Shown: positions 50,401 through 58,482 of the stretch, piece after piece | Layout of the letters: every line of letters starts with the position of its first letter | Numbering within the stretch: the first letter of the stretch is position 1 | Virus record (IMG/VR): IMGVR_UViG_3300046538_000299 | Location: 1 to 60,170 of that record | Strand: one strand, 5' to 3' | From: a virus | DNA: 60,170 bases | Position numbers and translations under genes: made by a program | Notes under the pieces: generated by a model | Seen by the model: only the letters and a program-made list of their open reading frames with translations | Database searches by the model: none | Told to the model about the DNA's origin: nothing

Positions 50401-53400
50401 GCGTGAACACCGCGCAGGCGAACCAGATCACCGGCCTGCAAACCTCGCTGGATGGCAAAGCGTCGTCCACTGCTGTCCAGAGCCTGACGACCCGAGTCAC
50501 GACCGCGGAGGGCACCCTCAGCAGCCAAGGCACGGCGATCACCGGTCTGAACAGCAGCCTGACGACCACAAACCAGAACGTGACCGCCGCGCAGAATGCT
50601 GCGAATGCGGCGAACACGCTGGCAGGCGGGAAGGGCAAGGTCATCGTTCAGTCGGCTGCGCCGGCGGCTGCCGATCAGTTGGCCCAGAACCTCTGGATCG
50701 ACATCACCGGCAACGCGAACACCCCAAAGCGCTGGACGGGGAGCGCGTGGGCGGCGGTTACAGACAAGGCCGCGACGGATGCTGCGGCGGCGGCTGCGAG
50801 CGCTCTGGCGCAGGTGGGAACCAAGGCCGAGGCAGCAACTGTCCAGGCATTGAGCAATACGGTTACCCAGCAGGGGACTGACCTGACAGCGGCCGGGAGT
50901 GCGATCACCAACATCACCGCAAACATTTCGAACATTGGTGGTGAGAACCTGCTGTACAACCCATCGTTTGACAGGTTTGCGACGGCAGGCTCGCCGATTG
51001 CTGATGGCTGGGTGAGCACTGTCCCCGCGGGGCCGTCGGCAGTCTTCTCCCAAGTTGCTTCCACACTCGATCCTTCTGGCAAGTCACAGCGGATCGATGT
51101 GTCAGGCCTGACAACCAGCACCTATGCCGACTTGACCCCGGTGGTGACTAATAGGCCAGCGGTATCAGCCGGTCAGGTAATCACCTTGTCCACCAGCGTA
51201 AGAGGGACGGCAGGGCTCGGCTTTCAGCTGTTTATGCAGCATCGGGATGCAAGTGGGGCCGTATTGGCGACCGCGTCGCAGGGCGTCAATACGCTAACCG
51301 ATGGTTGGCAGCGGGTCTCACTGACCAGTGCGGCACTTCCCGCCGGGACCGTAGTTACAACGCCACTTCTTCGAGTGCGTCCAAACTCGGCGGGTTCGAT
51401 TACCGCTGGATTTGCAGAGGTGGACCGTGCGCAACTTGAAGTCTCTCCTGTCGTAAGTGGCTGGAAGGACAGCGGCAAGGTGGCTTCAGCCGACATCGCG
51501 GCCCAGGCTGCAGCCACCAGCGCGTTGACGGGGCGGGTAACCCAGACCGAGACCGGACTGACCAGCGTGAGTGGTCAACTTACCCAACTGAACAACAGCA
51601 TCGGCAGTATGGGCGGTGACAACTTGCTGCCGAACAGCTCGTTTGAGCAGACGCCAAGTGGAGACACAACTCGCCCGACTTACTGGAGAGTCGGCGGCAG
51701 CACTGGCGCCACGCCGACACTGACATTTGTCGATTCGACCCTGAGTTCAAGCGTCAAAGCCGTTCGTCTAACTCGCGCAGGTTTGGCGAACGGCGGGTAT
51801 ATAGACCTGAACTGGAACACACCCGATGCTGACCAGCCAAAAGTCACAGAGGGGCAAGCGTACACCCTGAGCGTGTATGCCAAGCTGTCCAGCTCCTCGG
51901 CTCGGTTTGCCATGTACATCCAGTGGATGAACGCGGCCAGCGTGGTTGTTTCAACCAGTCAACTCGCGGAGACGCAAGTAGGAACGACGTTCACTCGGAT
52001 CAATTTTACCGCGACGTGCCCAGCTGGCGCCGTCAAGGCGCATGTATACGCCGGACGTCTGTTGAATCGCTCCGGCGCAACTGCGGATATGTGGATCGAG
52101 CTAGATAACGTGCAGCTTCAGGAAGGCTCTGTTGCCACCGCCTACAGCCCGTCGGTGCAGGCTGTCACCAACGCGCAGGCGGTGACATCGGCGGCAGTTG
52201 ATTCGCTCTCGTCTACGGTCACCCAGCAGGGCACCACGCTGACCAGCGTTGCTGCGCGGACTACGACGCTTGAAAACGCGGTGAACAGCACCACGGACGG
52301 GCTTGCGACCAAGGCCAGCGCGGCTGCATTGCAGACGTTGTCGAATCGGGTAACCAGCGCTGAGGGCGTGAACACCGCGCAATCGTCCAGCATCACCGAT
52401 CTTCAAACATCGGTGTCGACCATTCAGGGCAGCTTGGGCGCTTCTGGGCTTGACCCGGCAGAGAACGCAACTTGGAATTTTGACAGTACGGCAGAGGGCT
52501 GGACGGCCAACAACTCGACCTTGTCGTTCCCGTCAGCTGGGGTAATGCGCCAAACCGCGACTGCTGGCGATCCGAGCATCCAAGTGTCCGGCCTGTCCAT
52601 CAACGGAGGCTTGTTTACGAAGGTCCGGATGTCCATCACGCGCCGCGCTGGAGCCGCCGCAACAGACTGGGATGGTCAGTTCTTCTACTCCACCAGCGGG
52701 CACGGTTTTACGGCATCTTTCCGCAAGGTGCTCGCAAACCCTAACCTCGCTATTGGCGCAAGCACCATCCTTGAGTTTGACATGGCGGCGCTCACCGCAG
52801 GCGGAGCGGACTGGACGTCCAGCACCATCACGGCCTTGCGTGTCGATCTTGGACTTGTAAGCGGTAGCGCGTTCGATATCGACTGGATTGCTGTTGGTCG
52901 TGTCGGGCCTGCCGCATCGAGCCGGGCATTACAGTCGCTGACATCGACTGTCACGACGCAGGGCGCAACGCAGACGTCGCAGTCCCAGCAAATCGTAAGC
53001 CTGCAAAGCTCGGTCGGAGGCAACACCGCTCAATTGCAGCAGCAGGCAACAACGATTGCGGACTCGGCCAACAAAATTGCTTCTTCATACAGCGTGCGGT
53101 TGGCTCTGTCTTCTAGTGGCCAGTATTACGCGGCCGGTTTCGGCCTTGGGCTGGATAACAGCTCTGGCGCCTTGCAATCCTCGTTCGTTGTCAGTGCCGA
53201 CCGGTTTGCCGTGCTCAACACCGTAGCGGGCAATGTTCTGACTGCCCCGTTTGCGGTCGTCAACGGGCAGACCTTCATCAGCGATGCGTTCATTCAAGAT
53301 GGCTCTATCACCAATGCAAAGATTGGTGAGGTGATCCAGTCAAATAACTGGGTTTCAGGCCAGACGGGATGGGCGATATCGAAAACGGGTTACTTCGAAA

Positions 53401-53507
53401 TGAACGGTAACACGCCCGGTGCCGGTCGGATCGTTATTACCAGCGCTGGGGTGAAGGTATACGACCAGAACGGAACCTTGCGTGTTCAGCTTGGCAACTT
53501 GGGGTGA
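47499..53507 (+). CDS. Host-specificity/tip attachment protein J
   Basis: 2002 residues. N-terminal J core (residues about 1-640; DSLRSTNLAKLLIAVGEGEFDG, EVIDAKLRYPNTALLYIEFDAEQF, LCDMNLQGKAEAWTLLRDIAAIYRGMTYW). Fibronectin-III units follow at about 620-830. Then helical linkers with repeated TTAE..TSL..K.SS.AVQSL..RV pieces, two related jelly-roll modules (opening NLLYNPSFD and NLLPNSSFE) and a third (WNFDSTAEGW), and a DUF1983-like end. Binds the receptor on the cell surface. Confidence 0.94.
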   Translation: MGAVEQIEIRGAKGGSSSPKTPTEAADSLRSTNLAKLLIAVGEGEFDGTPTAANLYLDNTPINDASGNVNFPNVKWEWRSGAVDQSYIPGIPSVENETTVNVELRSDTAWVRSLTNTQLSAVRLRFAWPALQQQDENGNVGGYRIEYAVDVATDGGAYQQVLDEAVDGKTTTRYERSRRIDLPTATSGWQIRVRRITPNQNTNKIADTMLVAGYTEVIDAKLRYPNTALLYIEFDAEQFTNIPAVTVDCNGRKWQVPSNYDPVARSYSGVWDGTFKSAWTNNPAWATFGICTVDRFGLGKRIKPFMVDKWELYRIAQYCDQLVPDGVGGQEPRFLCDMNLQGKAEAWTLLRDIAAIYRGMTYWAEGQIVMQADMPRAQDFDYVFTRANVIDGKFSYGSASTKTRYTRAIVSYDNPANNYDTDVTAFADPDLQRRFGDKPVEISAIGCTRASEAQRRGKWVVLSNNQDRTVTFKTGMEGAIPLPGYVIPVADSLLAGREIGGRISAAAGRVVTLDRDTQAKAGDRLIINLSSGKAEGRTVQSVAGRAVTVTTAYSETPAAQLQWALDADDLAIPLYRVLSRKRTAEGDYEIAALQFEPSKFAYIDTGAKLEDRPISVIPITVVPAPASVTLSATSAIDQGIAVTTMTITWPAVNGAVGYDVEWRKDNGNWIKVQRTGSTSVDITGIYSGGYLARVRAVSAYDISSTWRSSNLTQLNGKEGLPPAVTSLTTESLIFGIGLKWTFPAGAEDTQRTELWYSQTPQLDSATKLADLAYPQSDYTMQGLKAGQSFFFWARLVDRTGNVGPWFPTAPGFVNGQASSNADDILDYLVGEITESQLGQELLSEIGKIGGDGPGSVNERLDQVRTDLGDQITDVSNTVTEVQNELQAQIDQIADLADSMPYKPDQTYTAGQGVLAADGIIYQATQNVPKNTAPPNATYWLNVGQAVQTANGLAARVTTAETKITSIEGVNTAQANQITGLQTSLDGKASSTAVQSLTTRVTTAEGTLSSQGTAITGLNSSLTTTNQNVTAAQNAANAANTLAGGKGKVIVQSAAPAAADQLAQNLWIDITGNANTPKRWTGSAWAAVTDKAATDAAAAAASALAQVGTKAEAATVQALSNTVTQQGTDLTAAGSAITNITANISNIGGENLLYNPSFDRFATAGSPIADGWVSTVPAGPSAVFSQVASTLDPSGKSQRIDVSGLTTSTYADLTPVVTNRPAVSAGQVITLSTSVRGTAGLGFQLFMQHRDASGAVLATASQGVNTLTDGWQRVSLTSAALPAGTVVTTPLLRVRPNSAGSITAGFAEVDRAQLEVSPVVSGWKDSGKVASADIAAQAAATSALTGRVTQTETGLTSVSGQLTQLNNSIGSMGGDNLLPNSSFEQTPSGDTTRPTYWRVGGSTGATPTLTFVDSTLSSSVKAVRLTRAGLANGGYIDLNWNTPDADQPKVTEGQAYTLSVYAKLSSSSARFAMYIQWMNAASVVVSTSQLAETQVGTTFTRINFTATCPAGAVKAHVYAGRLLNRSGATADMWIELDNVQLQEGSVATAYSPSVQAVTNAQAVTSAAVDSLSSTVTQQGTTLTSVAARTTTLENAVNSTTDGLATKASAAALQTLSNRVTSAEGVNTAQSSSITDLQTSVSTIQGSLGASGLDPAENATWNFDSTAEGWTANNSTLSFPSAGVMRQTATAGDPSIQVSGLSINGGLFTKVRMSITRRAGAAATDWDGQFFYSTSGHGFTASFRKVLANPNLAIGASTILEFDMAALTAGGADWTSSTITALRVDLGLVSGSAFDIDWIAVGRVGPAASSRALQSLTSTVTTQGATQTSQSQQIVSLQSSVGGNTAQLQQQATTIADSANKIASSYSVRLALSSSGQYYAAGFGLGLDNSSGALQSSFVVSADRFAVLNTVAGNVLTAPFAVVNGQTFISDAFIQDGSITNAKIGEVIQSNNWVSGQTGWAISKTGYFEMNGNTPGAGRIVITSAGVKVYDQNGTLRVQLGNLG

Positions 53508-53510
53508 GTG

Positions 53511-53831
53511 ATGGCTTATGGAATGAGAGTGTGGGGCGCCGACGGCGCCCTGCAACTGGACGAAAATTCTTTCACTATTCGAGTAGTGCTGTCTCAGGTA
53601 GTCAGCTTCGGCATTGAACGCGGAGTGCAAAGTTTTTCAGTACCAGGATGCACGCCGGACAATGCGAATGCCGTTGTTATACCCATAGGCAACTACGGTA
53701 GTAATGATCGACAGTTCGAAGTCTTGGTGGGAAACGGTGTTGTCGAGGTAGCGAACTGGATGAGGAATTCGCCCACCATATTCAACACGGCTTCGGGCTC
53801 GATGCGACTCATTGTGATGAGGTTCAAATGA
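53511..53831 (+). CDS. Tail tip-associated protein 1 (106 aa)
   Basis: Beta-rich protein (MAYGMRVWGADGALQLDENSFTIRVV). 'AYG..VW...G...LD' openings are common in small proteins after J that decorate the tip. Overlaps the next gene by 4 bases. Confidence 0.76.
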   Translation: MAYGMRVWGADGALQLDENSFTIRVVLSQVVSFGIERGVQSFSVPGCTPDNANAVVIPIGNYGSNDRQFEVLVGNGVVEVANWMRNSPTIFNTASGSMRLIVMRFK

Positions 53832-54508
53832 CGTACGGCCTCAGCTTCACCAACAATCAGAATACCGTCATTCTTGACTCTGAATTCGCCCGGCTTTGCG
53901 TCATCTCCGGAGGTCGGTACGCAGCCAATCAGGAAGGTGGTCTTGCCTCGCTGACCACGTTCGTCAGGCCTGTGACCTCGCAAGAGCCCCCGTTGGTATT
54001 CATCCGGCCAGACACCACAAACGTCATCGCCGCAGCAGGGAAGATGTATTTGACGGGAGGCCCGGGGAATTGGACCGGGTTTTATGTCAGGACTTATGGA
54101 GTTACCACAGCGCAGCCAAACGGGCGTTACTTTGTCGCGGCATTCGTGGCCCAGGCTGTCGCCAACTATGGGTTGAGGTTATGGGACGGGGCAAGCAAGT
54201 TGCTGTTCGACAGCGGGACACAGGCAGCCTTGTTCACTCGATCGTTTTCGAACTGGACGTACGTTAAGTCCGAGCAGACACCCACTACCTCTTATCGAAA
54301 CTATTATCGGGTGGATTTCAATTTCCCTGAGAACGAATATCTCATGATTAATTCGTTCGGAATGACGTTGCTTTCAGGAGGTTCCGAAGGCAGAAACCTG
54401 TTCACCTGGTGGGACTTCGCGGGAGGAAATATGTATGCCATCACTGAGGCGTTCAGTAATCCCTACGATTTCCATCTTCCTGCGGTGTTCGCAAAGATAG
54501 CTGCGTGA
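53828..54508 (+). CDS. Tail tip-associated protein 2 (226 aa)
   Basis: Beta-rich; TYGLSFTNNQNTVILDSEFARLC, NYGLRLWDGASKLLFDSG echo the preceding protein's pattern, so the two are related in fold. Likely fibre or tip domain contacting the host surface. No enzymatic motif. Confidence 0.75.
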   Translation: MTYGLSFTNNQNTVILDSEFARLCVISGGRYAANQEGGLASLTTFVRPVTSQEPPLVFIRPDTTNVIAAAGKMYLTGGPGNWTGFYVRTYGVTTAQPNGRYFVAAFVAQAVANYGLRLWDGASKLLFDSGTQAALFTRSFSNWTYVKSEQTPTTSYRNYYRVDFNFPENEYLMINSFGMTLLSGGSEGRNLFTWWDFAGGNMYAITEAFSNPYDFHLPAVFAKIAA

Positions 54509-54571
54509 GCGGCCAGAAAACGGCTACACAACCATTTCCGGTTGAAATTTTACCAACCATGGAGCGTTACC

Positions 54572-54784
54572 ATGCCTTACATCGTAATCAACACCAGCAA
54601 CAGCTACGACCCAAGCAACCAGACCGAGTACGCCACCGAGGCAGAAGCGGACGCCAAGGCCCGCGAGATCCTGCAGGCGTTCCCCCAGTCCAACATCCGG
54701 ACCGCGCAGTTGCTCAAGACTTACCGCGCACAGGTGACCATCACGGCCGAAGACGTTCCTGAGCAGGATCAGCCGGCCGAGTAA
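54572..54784 (+). CDS. Hypothetical late protein (70 aa)
   Basis: GGAG before ATG 54572. PYIVINTSNSYDPSNQTEYATEAEADAKAREILQAFPQSNIRTAQLLKTYRAQVTITAEDV; a small alpha-beta protein common after tail fibre genes. Function unknown. Confidence 0.68.
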   Translation: MPYIVINTSNSYDPSNQTEYATEAEADAKAREILQAFPQSNIRTAQLLKTYRAQVTITAEDVPEQDQPAE

Positions 54785-54845
54785 CACAACGCTCACCAAT
54801 GCCCGCCAAGTGCGCTTTAGGCCGTCATAGTTGGACGGACTCTAA

Positions 54846-55166
54846 TCAGTACTGCTTACGCCGCACTTGGATATCGCCACGCTGGTATTGCTGATAACCG
54901 GTGTAAGGAATCAGGATCGTGTCCGCGATTGCGGAAGCAACGAGATCGAGGGCAATTGGCGTTACGGCCCAGTGAGGACCAGACCGGGGTGGGCTGTTCA
55001 GGTTGCAAAACTGATAACTCATTCCGCTGTAAGCCCGGGGGATTGTGTGGCAGTTGGATTGCCACTTCGCGAGGTCGTCAGCCGCGCCTTTCTCGTCGTT
55101 TAGCGTCTTCATCGTGCCGCAGCCAGATAGTGCTGCAACGAGGCCCAAGACAATCCATATCCTCAT
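54846..55166 (-). CDS. YceK/YidQ-type lipoprotein (DUF1375)
   Basis: 106 residues from ATG 55166 (GGAGAAAGACC upstream). Lipobox LVAALSGCG; SGMSYQFCNLN and ALDLVASAIADTILIPYTGYQQYQRGDI are the DUF1375 pattern. On the minus strand in the late region, so probably expressed in the lysogen as outer-membrane modifier. Confidence 0.85.
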   Translation of the reverse strand: MRIWIVLGLVAALSGCGTMKTLNDEKGAADDLAKWQSNCHTIPRAYSGMSYQFCNLNSPPRSGPHWAVTPIALDLVASAIADTILIPYTGYQQYQRGDIQVRRKQY

Positions 55167-55214
55167 TGGTCTTTCTCCATATTTGGTGAAGTACCAATCA
55201 TAGCTGTTTGAACG

Positions 55215-55239
55215 AGCCCGCTGCATGCGGGCTTTTTTT
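55215..55239 (+). terminator. Terminator before endolysin
   Basis: AGCCCGC-TGCAT-GCGGGCT then seven Ts, directly followed by CGCCTGGAGAAAAAT and the endolysin ATG. Confidence 0.9.
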
Positions 55240-55254
55240 CGCCTGGAGAAAAAT

Positions 55255-55680
55255 ATGGACGCAACCGAGAAAGACCGTGATGTGCTCGCGCGCACGCTAT
55301 TTGGCGAAGCGCGCGGAGAAGGCCTGGCAGGAATGATCGCCGTCGCGTGGACTATCCGCAACCGGGTGGATGACGGAAAAGGCAATTCATGGTGGGGCGA
55401 GGGCTATACCGGCGTCTGCCAGAAGCCATACCAGTTCAGCTGCTGGAACAAGAACGACCCGAACTATCCGTTCCTGAGTGGTGCGAAGCCGATCCCGGCG
55501 GCGGAGTTCACGATGTGCCGTCTCGCGGCCGAGCAGGTCATTGGCGGGCTGAAGCCTGACCCCACCAGCGGCGCGACCCACTATTACGCGACCACTATGC
55601 CGAAGCCGCCAGCTTGGGCTGCCAAGGCGAAGCAGACGCTGAAGCTCGGGCGCCACATCTTCTTCAGGGACGTGCCATGA
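55255..55680 (+). CDS. Endolysin, SleB-type cell wall hydrolase
   Basis: 141 residues from ATG 55255 (GGAGAAA). DRDVLARTLFGEARGEGLAGMIAVAWTIRNRV..; CQKPYQFSCWN; GATHYYATTM are the hydrolase_2/SleB blocks, with Glu in GEARGE as catalytic candidate. No signal peptide, so it depends on the holins at 25.6-26.3 kb. Confidence 0.92.
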   Translation: MDATEKDRDVLARTLFGEARGEGLAGMIAVAWTIRNRVDDGKGNSWWGEGYTGVCQKPYQFSCWNKNDPNYPFLSGAKPIPAAEFTMCRLAAEQVIGGLKPDPTSGATHYYATTMPKPPAWAAKAKQTLKLGRHIFFRDVP

Positions 55681-56189
55681 CCGAAGCCCAGATCAAGTTG
55701 ATCGTCGCCGCCGTGGTCGCCGTCGCGTTGTTCCTCGCCGGCGGGGCGGTTGCGTGGTTATGGCAGGCCAACGCCTACGGCAAGGTCATCGCTACCAATG
55801 AAGCGAACCGCCAGGCCGATATGGCGCTGATCGCTAACGCCGGGGCGGATCAGGCGCGCAAGGCGCTTGCCAAACAGCATGACGCCGAGCAGAAGCTCGC
55901 CGCACTCGACAAAGACGCCACTGAACAGAAGGAAAAGGCCAATGCCGAAAACGAAACTCTGCGCCGTGCTGTTGCTGACGGCACTCGCCGGCTGCGCATC
56001 GCGGGAAGTTGTAGTGCCGGTAGCGGGAACGTGTCCGGTACCGCCAGCGCCCCCAGCGTGGGTGATGCAGGCTCCGTCGAACTCACTGCAGCAGCTGGAC
56101 GATCTGTTCTTGATCTCAGATCCAGCATCATCGCCGACCAAGCAGCCCTAAAAGCGCTACAGTCATACGTTGTGAGCGTGTGTCGCTAA
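55677..56189 (+). CDS. Rz-like inner membrane spanin
   Basis: 170 residues, ATGA overlap with endolysin. One membrane segment (LIVAAVVAVALFLAGGAVAWLWQ) then a periplasmic coiled coil (KQHDAEQKLAALDKDATEQKEKANAENETLRRAVADGTRRLRI). The last third is Gly/Ser/Ala-rich. Works with the nested Rz1 to break the outer membrane. Confidence 0.9.
   Translation: MTEAQIKLIVAAVVAVALFLAGGAVAWLWQANAYGKVIATNEANRQADMALIANAGADQARKALAKQHDAEQKLAALDKDATEQKEKANAENETLRRAVADGTRRLRIAGSCSAGSGNVSGTASAPSVGDAGSVELTAAAGRSVLDLRSSIIADQAALKALQSYVVSVCR
55942..56151 (+). CDS. Rz1-like outer membrane spanin lipoprotein (nested)
   Basis: 69 residues in another frame wholly inside Rz; GAAGGAAAAGG before ATG 55942. Lipobox LLLTALAGC and proline-rich mature part (CPVPPAPPAW), as in lambda Rz1. 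Confidence 0.87.
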   Translation: MPKTKLCAVLLLTALAGCASREVVVPVAGTCPVPPAPPAWVMQAPSNSLQQLDDLFLISDPASSPTKQP

Positions 56190-56253
56190 TGACTTGGTCG
56201 CTTGAATCTAGAAACTTTTAGTCTGAGATTAATTGACGCTGACGGTACAGCTA

Positions 56254-56862
56254 ATGATCAGTATCAGAGGTCGAAAAAAAGGTGAATTTTTTGGGAAACT
56301 TGTGATGCTGCTTGCAGGGGCTGTGATTGGAGTTTCTTCCAGCTTGGTAACTGTTGTGGTTCAACAAAAATATCAGTATGACCAGTTTATCTTGGATAAA
56401 AAAATTCAAGCGCTCCGCGATTTTACAATGGAATTCAACAAAAACACTGTTCGTTGGTCAATGACTCTTGATTCTCTCGAGAATAATTACTTGTATCTTG
56501 AAGGTATTACATCGGATGGCGAACTCCCTATAGCCTCCGACTTTGATGGGCTTAATAAGGATTATTCAGAATTTAAAAGCATACAGCAGGATATGGGGGG
56601 TCTACTAGGTCAGAAAATACTGCTATATGCTCTTTTCGATACCAAAGCGCCTGATGTTTCTATGGGAGCTCCCAGCATGATTGACGAGGCTTTGAATGAT
56701 AAGATGATTAAAGAAACGAATCCAAAAATTCAAGCTGCTATGTTTGCAAAGGCCTATCATGAGCTAAGAGACTTAGTTACGAAGCAAAAGCTGGTTTTGG
56801 TGTCTATAACCAATGCCACTAATGATGACTTGACTAAACTCGCCAAGTCGATACAGCGATGA
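56254..56862 (+). CDS. Single-pass membrane protein, accessory gene
   Basis: 202 residues from ATG 56254. One membrane segment (LVMLLAGAVIGVSSSLVTVVV) then a helical domain of about 160 residues. AT-rich against its flanks, a mark of recent gain. No family recognised. Confidence 0.7.
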   Translation: MISIRGRKKGEFFGKLVMLLAGAVIGVSSSLVTVVVQQKYQYDQFILDKKIQALRDFTMEFNKNTVRWSMTLDSLENNYLYLEGITSDGELPIASDFDGLNKDYSEFKSIQQDMGGLLGQKILLYALFDTKAPDVSMGAPSMIDEALNDKMIKETNPKIQAAMFAKAYHELRDLVTKQKLVLVSITNATNDDLTKLAKSIQR

Positions 56863-56869
56863 GCTCCAT

Positions 56870-57314
56870 TCATAGTTCCTTACCGCGGCTTGGCGCTATG
56901 AGATGAGCACCCTGATTCCTCACATTCCCCACGTCCTTGCTCACCCTGAACCAGGTGAATTCCTCCGTCGGCCTGCAGCACTCCTTGGCGATTTCAGCAG
57001 CGCGCTCCGGCGTGGTCTCCGGATCGACCCATTCCTGGGCGTGCTTCGAACTCAGCACCACTGGGCGCCGATCGTGAATGTCCACCATCCCCTGATCTGA
57101 ATCGGCGGTGATGATCACAAAACCGTCCTGTGGATCCTGCTCCAACCCCTGATGCACTTCAGCCAGCGCGGCGAAAAATCTCAACGCGCGTGCTGGGCGC
57201 AACGTTGTAGCGCTCGATAGGCCAGAGGTCACAGCCGTTGATGATCAACTGCTGGGGCGCCAGTTCCTTGAGGTAATGGTCCATCGGTTCGTAGATCGAG
57301 TAGCGTCCGCACAT
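56870..57314 (-). pseudogene. SRAP/YedK (HMCES) gene, broken by internal frame-breaking deletion
   Basis: N-terminal part 57314-57165 reads MCGRYSIYEP...NVAPSTRVEIF with catalytic Cys2; it then stops. Directly after, in another frame, comes the C-terminal part FFAALAEVHQGLE..DGFVIITADSDQGMVDIHDRRPVVL to 56870. About 80-100 central residues, with the Glu of the active site, are gone. SRAP proteins bind abasic single-stranded DNA in SOS conditions; this copy cannot be whole. Confidence 0.85.
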
Positions 57315-57374
57315 GCTGTCACCTGTCGAAAATCGGCTTATACAGTGTTGACCACAGCAGCTCAGCTTAGTTAA

Positions 57375-57390
57375 CTGTACGCATATACAG
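57375..57390. promoter_or_regulatory. LexA box
   Basis: CTGTACGCATATACAG, exact CTGT-N8-ACAG, 16 bases before ATG 57406; lies between the broken SRAP gene and the UmuD'-like operon, so could serve both. Confidence 0.82.
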
Positions 57391-57405
57391 TATCGAGCAT
57401 GACCT

Positions 57406-57699
57406 ATGTATTTCCTAATCACACCCAGACGGCGCCTGGGAGTGGCCGTCGATAAAAAGGAATTGGCGAAGATCCCACCGATCCGGGGAGACGTGCAGAT
57501 CATCGAGTCGCATGAAAATCTGCTTGGCCGCACGACGACCACAGCATGGATATTCAGCTCGGCGCCTGGAGAGAACATTCTGCCAAGACTGCTGGACGTG
57601 CGCATAACAGGCATGGCCACTGGCGGGATGAACCTGACCGGGGTCGAGATGATTGATGACGCACTGTATGCACAATCATGGTGGTGCCGCTTTGAGTGA
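57406..57699 (+). CDS. Hypothetical protein of SOS operon (97 aa)
   Basis: Small alpha-beta protein (ELAKIPPIRGDVQIIESHENLLGRTTTTAWIFSSAPGENILPRLLDVRITGM). First gene after the LexA box, 11 bases before the UmuD'-like gene. Function unknown, likely SOS-linked. Confidence 0.75.
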   Translation: MYFLITPRRRLGVAVDKKELAKIPPIRGDVQIIESHENLLGRTTTTAWIFSSAPGENILPRLLDVRITGMATGGMNLTGVEMIDDALYAQSWWCRFE

Positions 57700-57710
57700 G
57701 GTAGCCAGCC

Positions 57711-58049
57711 ATGCTTGAAGACCAGGCGAAGATATCTCTCGACGAGCTGCTGAACATCCGCGCGCCTGGCACCTACCTGATAAAGGTGGACGGCGACAGC
57801 ATGGAAGGGGCCGGCATTTTCTCTGGCGACATCCTGATCGTTGACAAGGGGATCGACCCAGTCGATGGAAACGTCGTCATTGCACTGATCGACCGTGAGC
57901 CCACAGTGAAGTACCTGACGTTCACCGCCGGGATGCCGGTGCTCCGATCTGCCAACCCGAAGTACCCGCCGCGCTTCATCTTGGAGAACAACGAATTCGA
58001 GGTTTGGGGTGTGGTCACTTACAGTATCCGGGACCACGACAGGAATTGA
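57711..58049 (+). CDS. UmuD'-like S24 protein (HumD type)
   Basis: 112 residues. Ser30 (VDGDSMEGAGI) and Lys67 (EPTVKYL) are 37 apart, as Ser60 and Lys97 of UmuD, and DILIVDKGIDPVDGNVVIALID matches the family core. The first 25-30 residues of UmuD, with the Cys-Gly cleavage site, are missing, so it would be made in the already active UmuD' form, as HumD of phage P1. No UmuC is here; it would work with a host polymerase. Confidence 0.86.
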   Translation: MLEDQAKISLDELLNIRAPGTYLIKVDGDSMEGAGIFSGDILIVDKGIDPVDGNVVIALIDREPTVKYLTFTAGMPVLRSANPKYPPRFILENNEFEVWGVVTYSIRDHDRN

Positions 58050-58072
58050 GCATGGTCGTCTAAGAGCGGGAA

Positions 58073-58315
58073 TTGAAGATCTGGCACGAACTGCTCGAGC
58101 ATGAGGCGAGGCGAGAGTGCGCGATCGAGCATTGGGCGGGCGAGCTGGCCGGGCACGCGATGGCACTCGGCAGGCTAGGAATCATCGATGCGGAAGAACT
58201 TCGGGAAATGCTGGAGCTGGCCGACTCAGCTTATAGCCATGTGGTCGAGGAGTTACTGACCAGGGAGTGGCTGCATGTGAAGGCGGCGAACAAACTTGAA
58301 AACGGGGAGGGGTGA
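58073..58315 (+). CDS. Hypothetical protein at end of SOS operon (80 aa)
   Basis: Starts with TTG 58073 (GCGGGAA upstream, modest). Helical, acidic (LLEHEARRECAIEHWAGELAGHAMALGRLGIIDAEELREMLELADSAYSHVVEEL). Regular amphipathic pattern argues for a real protein; no function known. Confidence 0.65.
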   Translation: MKIWHELLEHEARRECAIEHWAGELAGHAMALGRLGIIDAEELREMLELADSAYSHVVEELLTREWLHVKAANKLENGEG

Positions 58316-58411
58316 ACGTTGGCGGGTGCCGGAGAAAGGGTTCGGAACTGTAGAGCGCCGAGAGGTTCGGGCGGGCGTGGATAACTCGGATGGGAGTTAT
58401 TCCACTCGTTT

Positions 58412-58434
58412 GAATTGTACGTAGAATTGTACGT
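58412..58434. repeat. Direct repeat GAATTGTACGT x2
   Basis: Copies at 58412-58422 and 58424-58434, 12-bp period, about 50 bases left of the tRNA-Thr-like fragment. Could be arm-type integrase sites. Confidence 0.45.
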
Positions 58435-58482
58435 TAAGCAGAAAAACGAAAGACTTGCATCGCTGTAAGCCTCTGTTTTATC

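Noticed and set aside
48300-51053. Long minus-strand open frames inside J
   Set aside because: By-product of codon bias in J; no RBS and no recognisable protein pattern.
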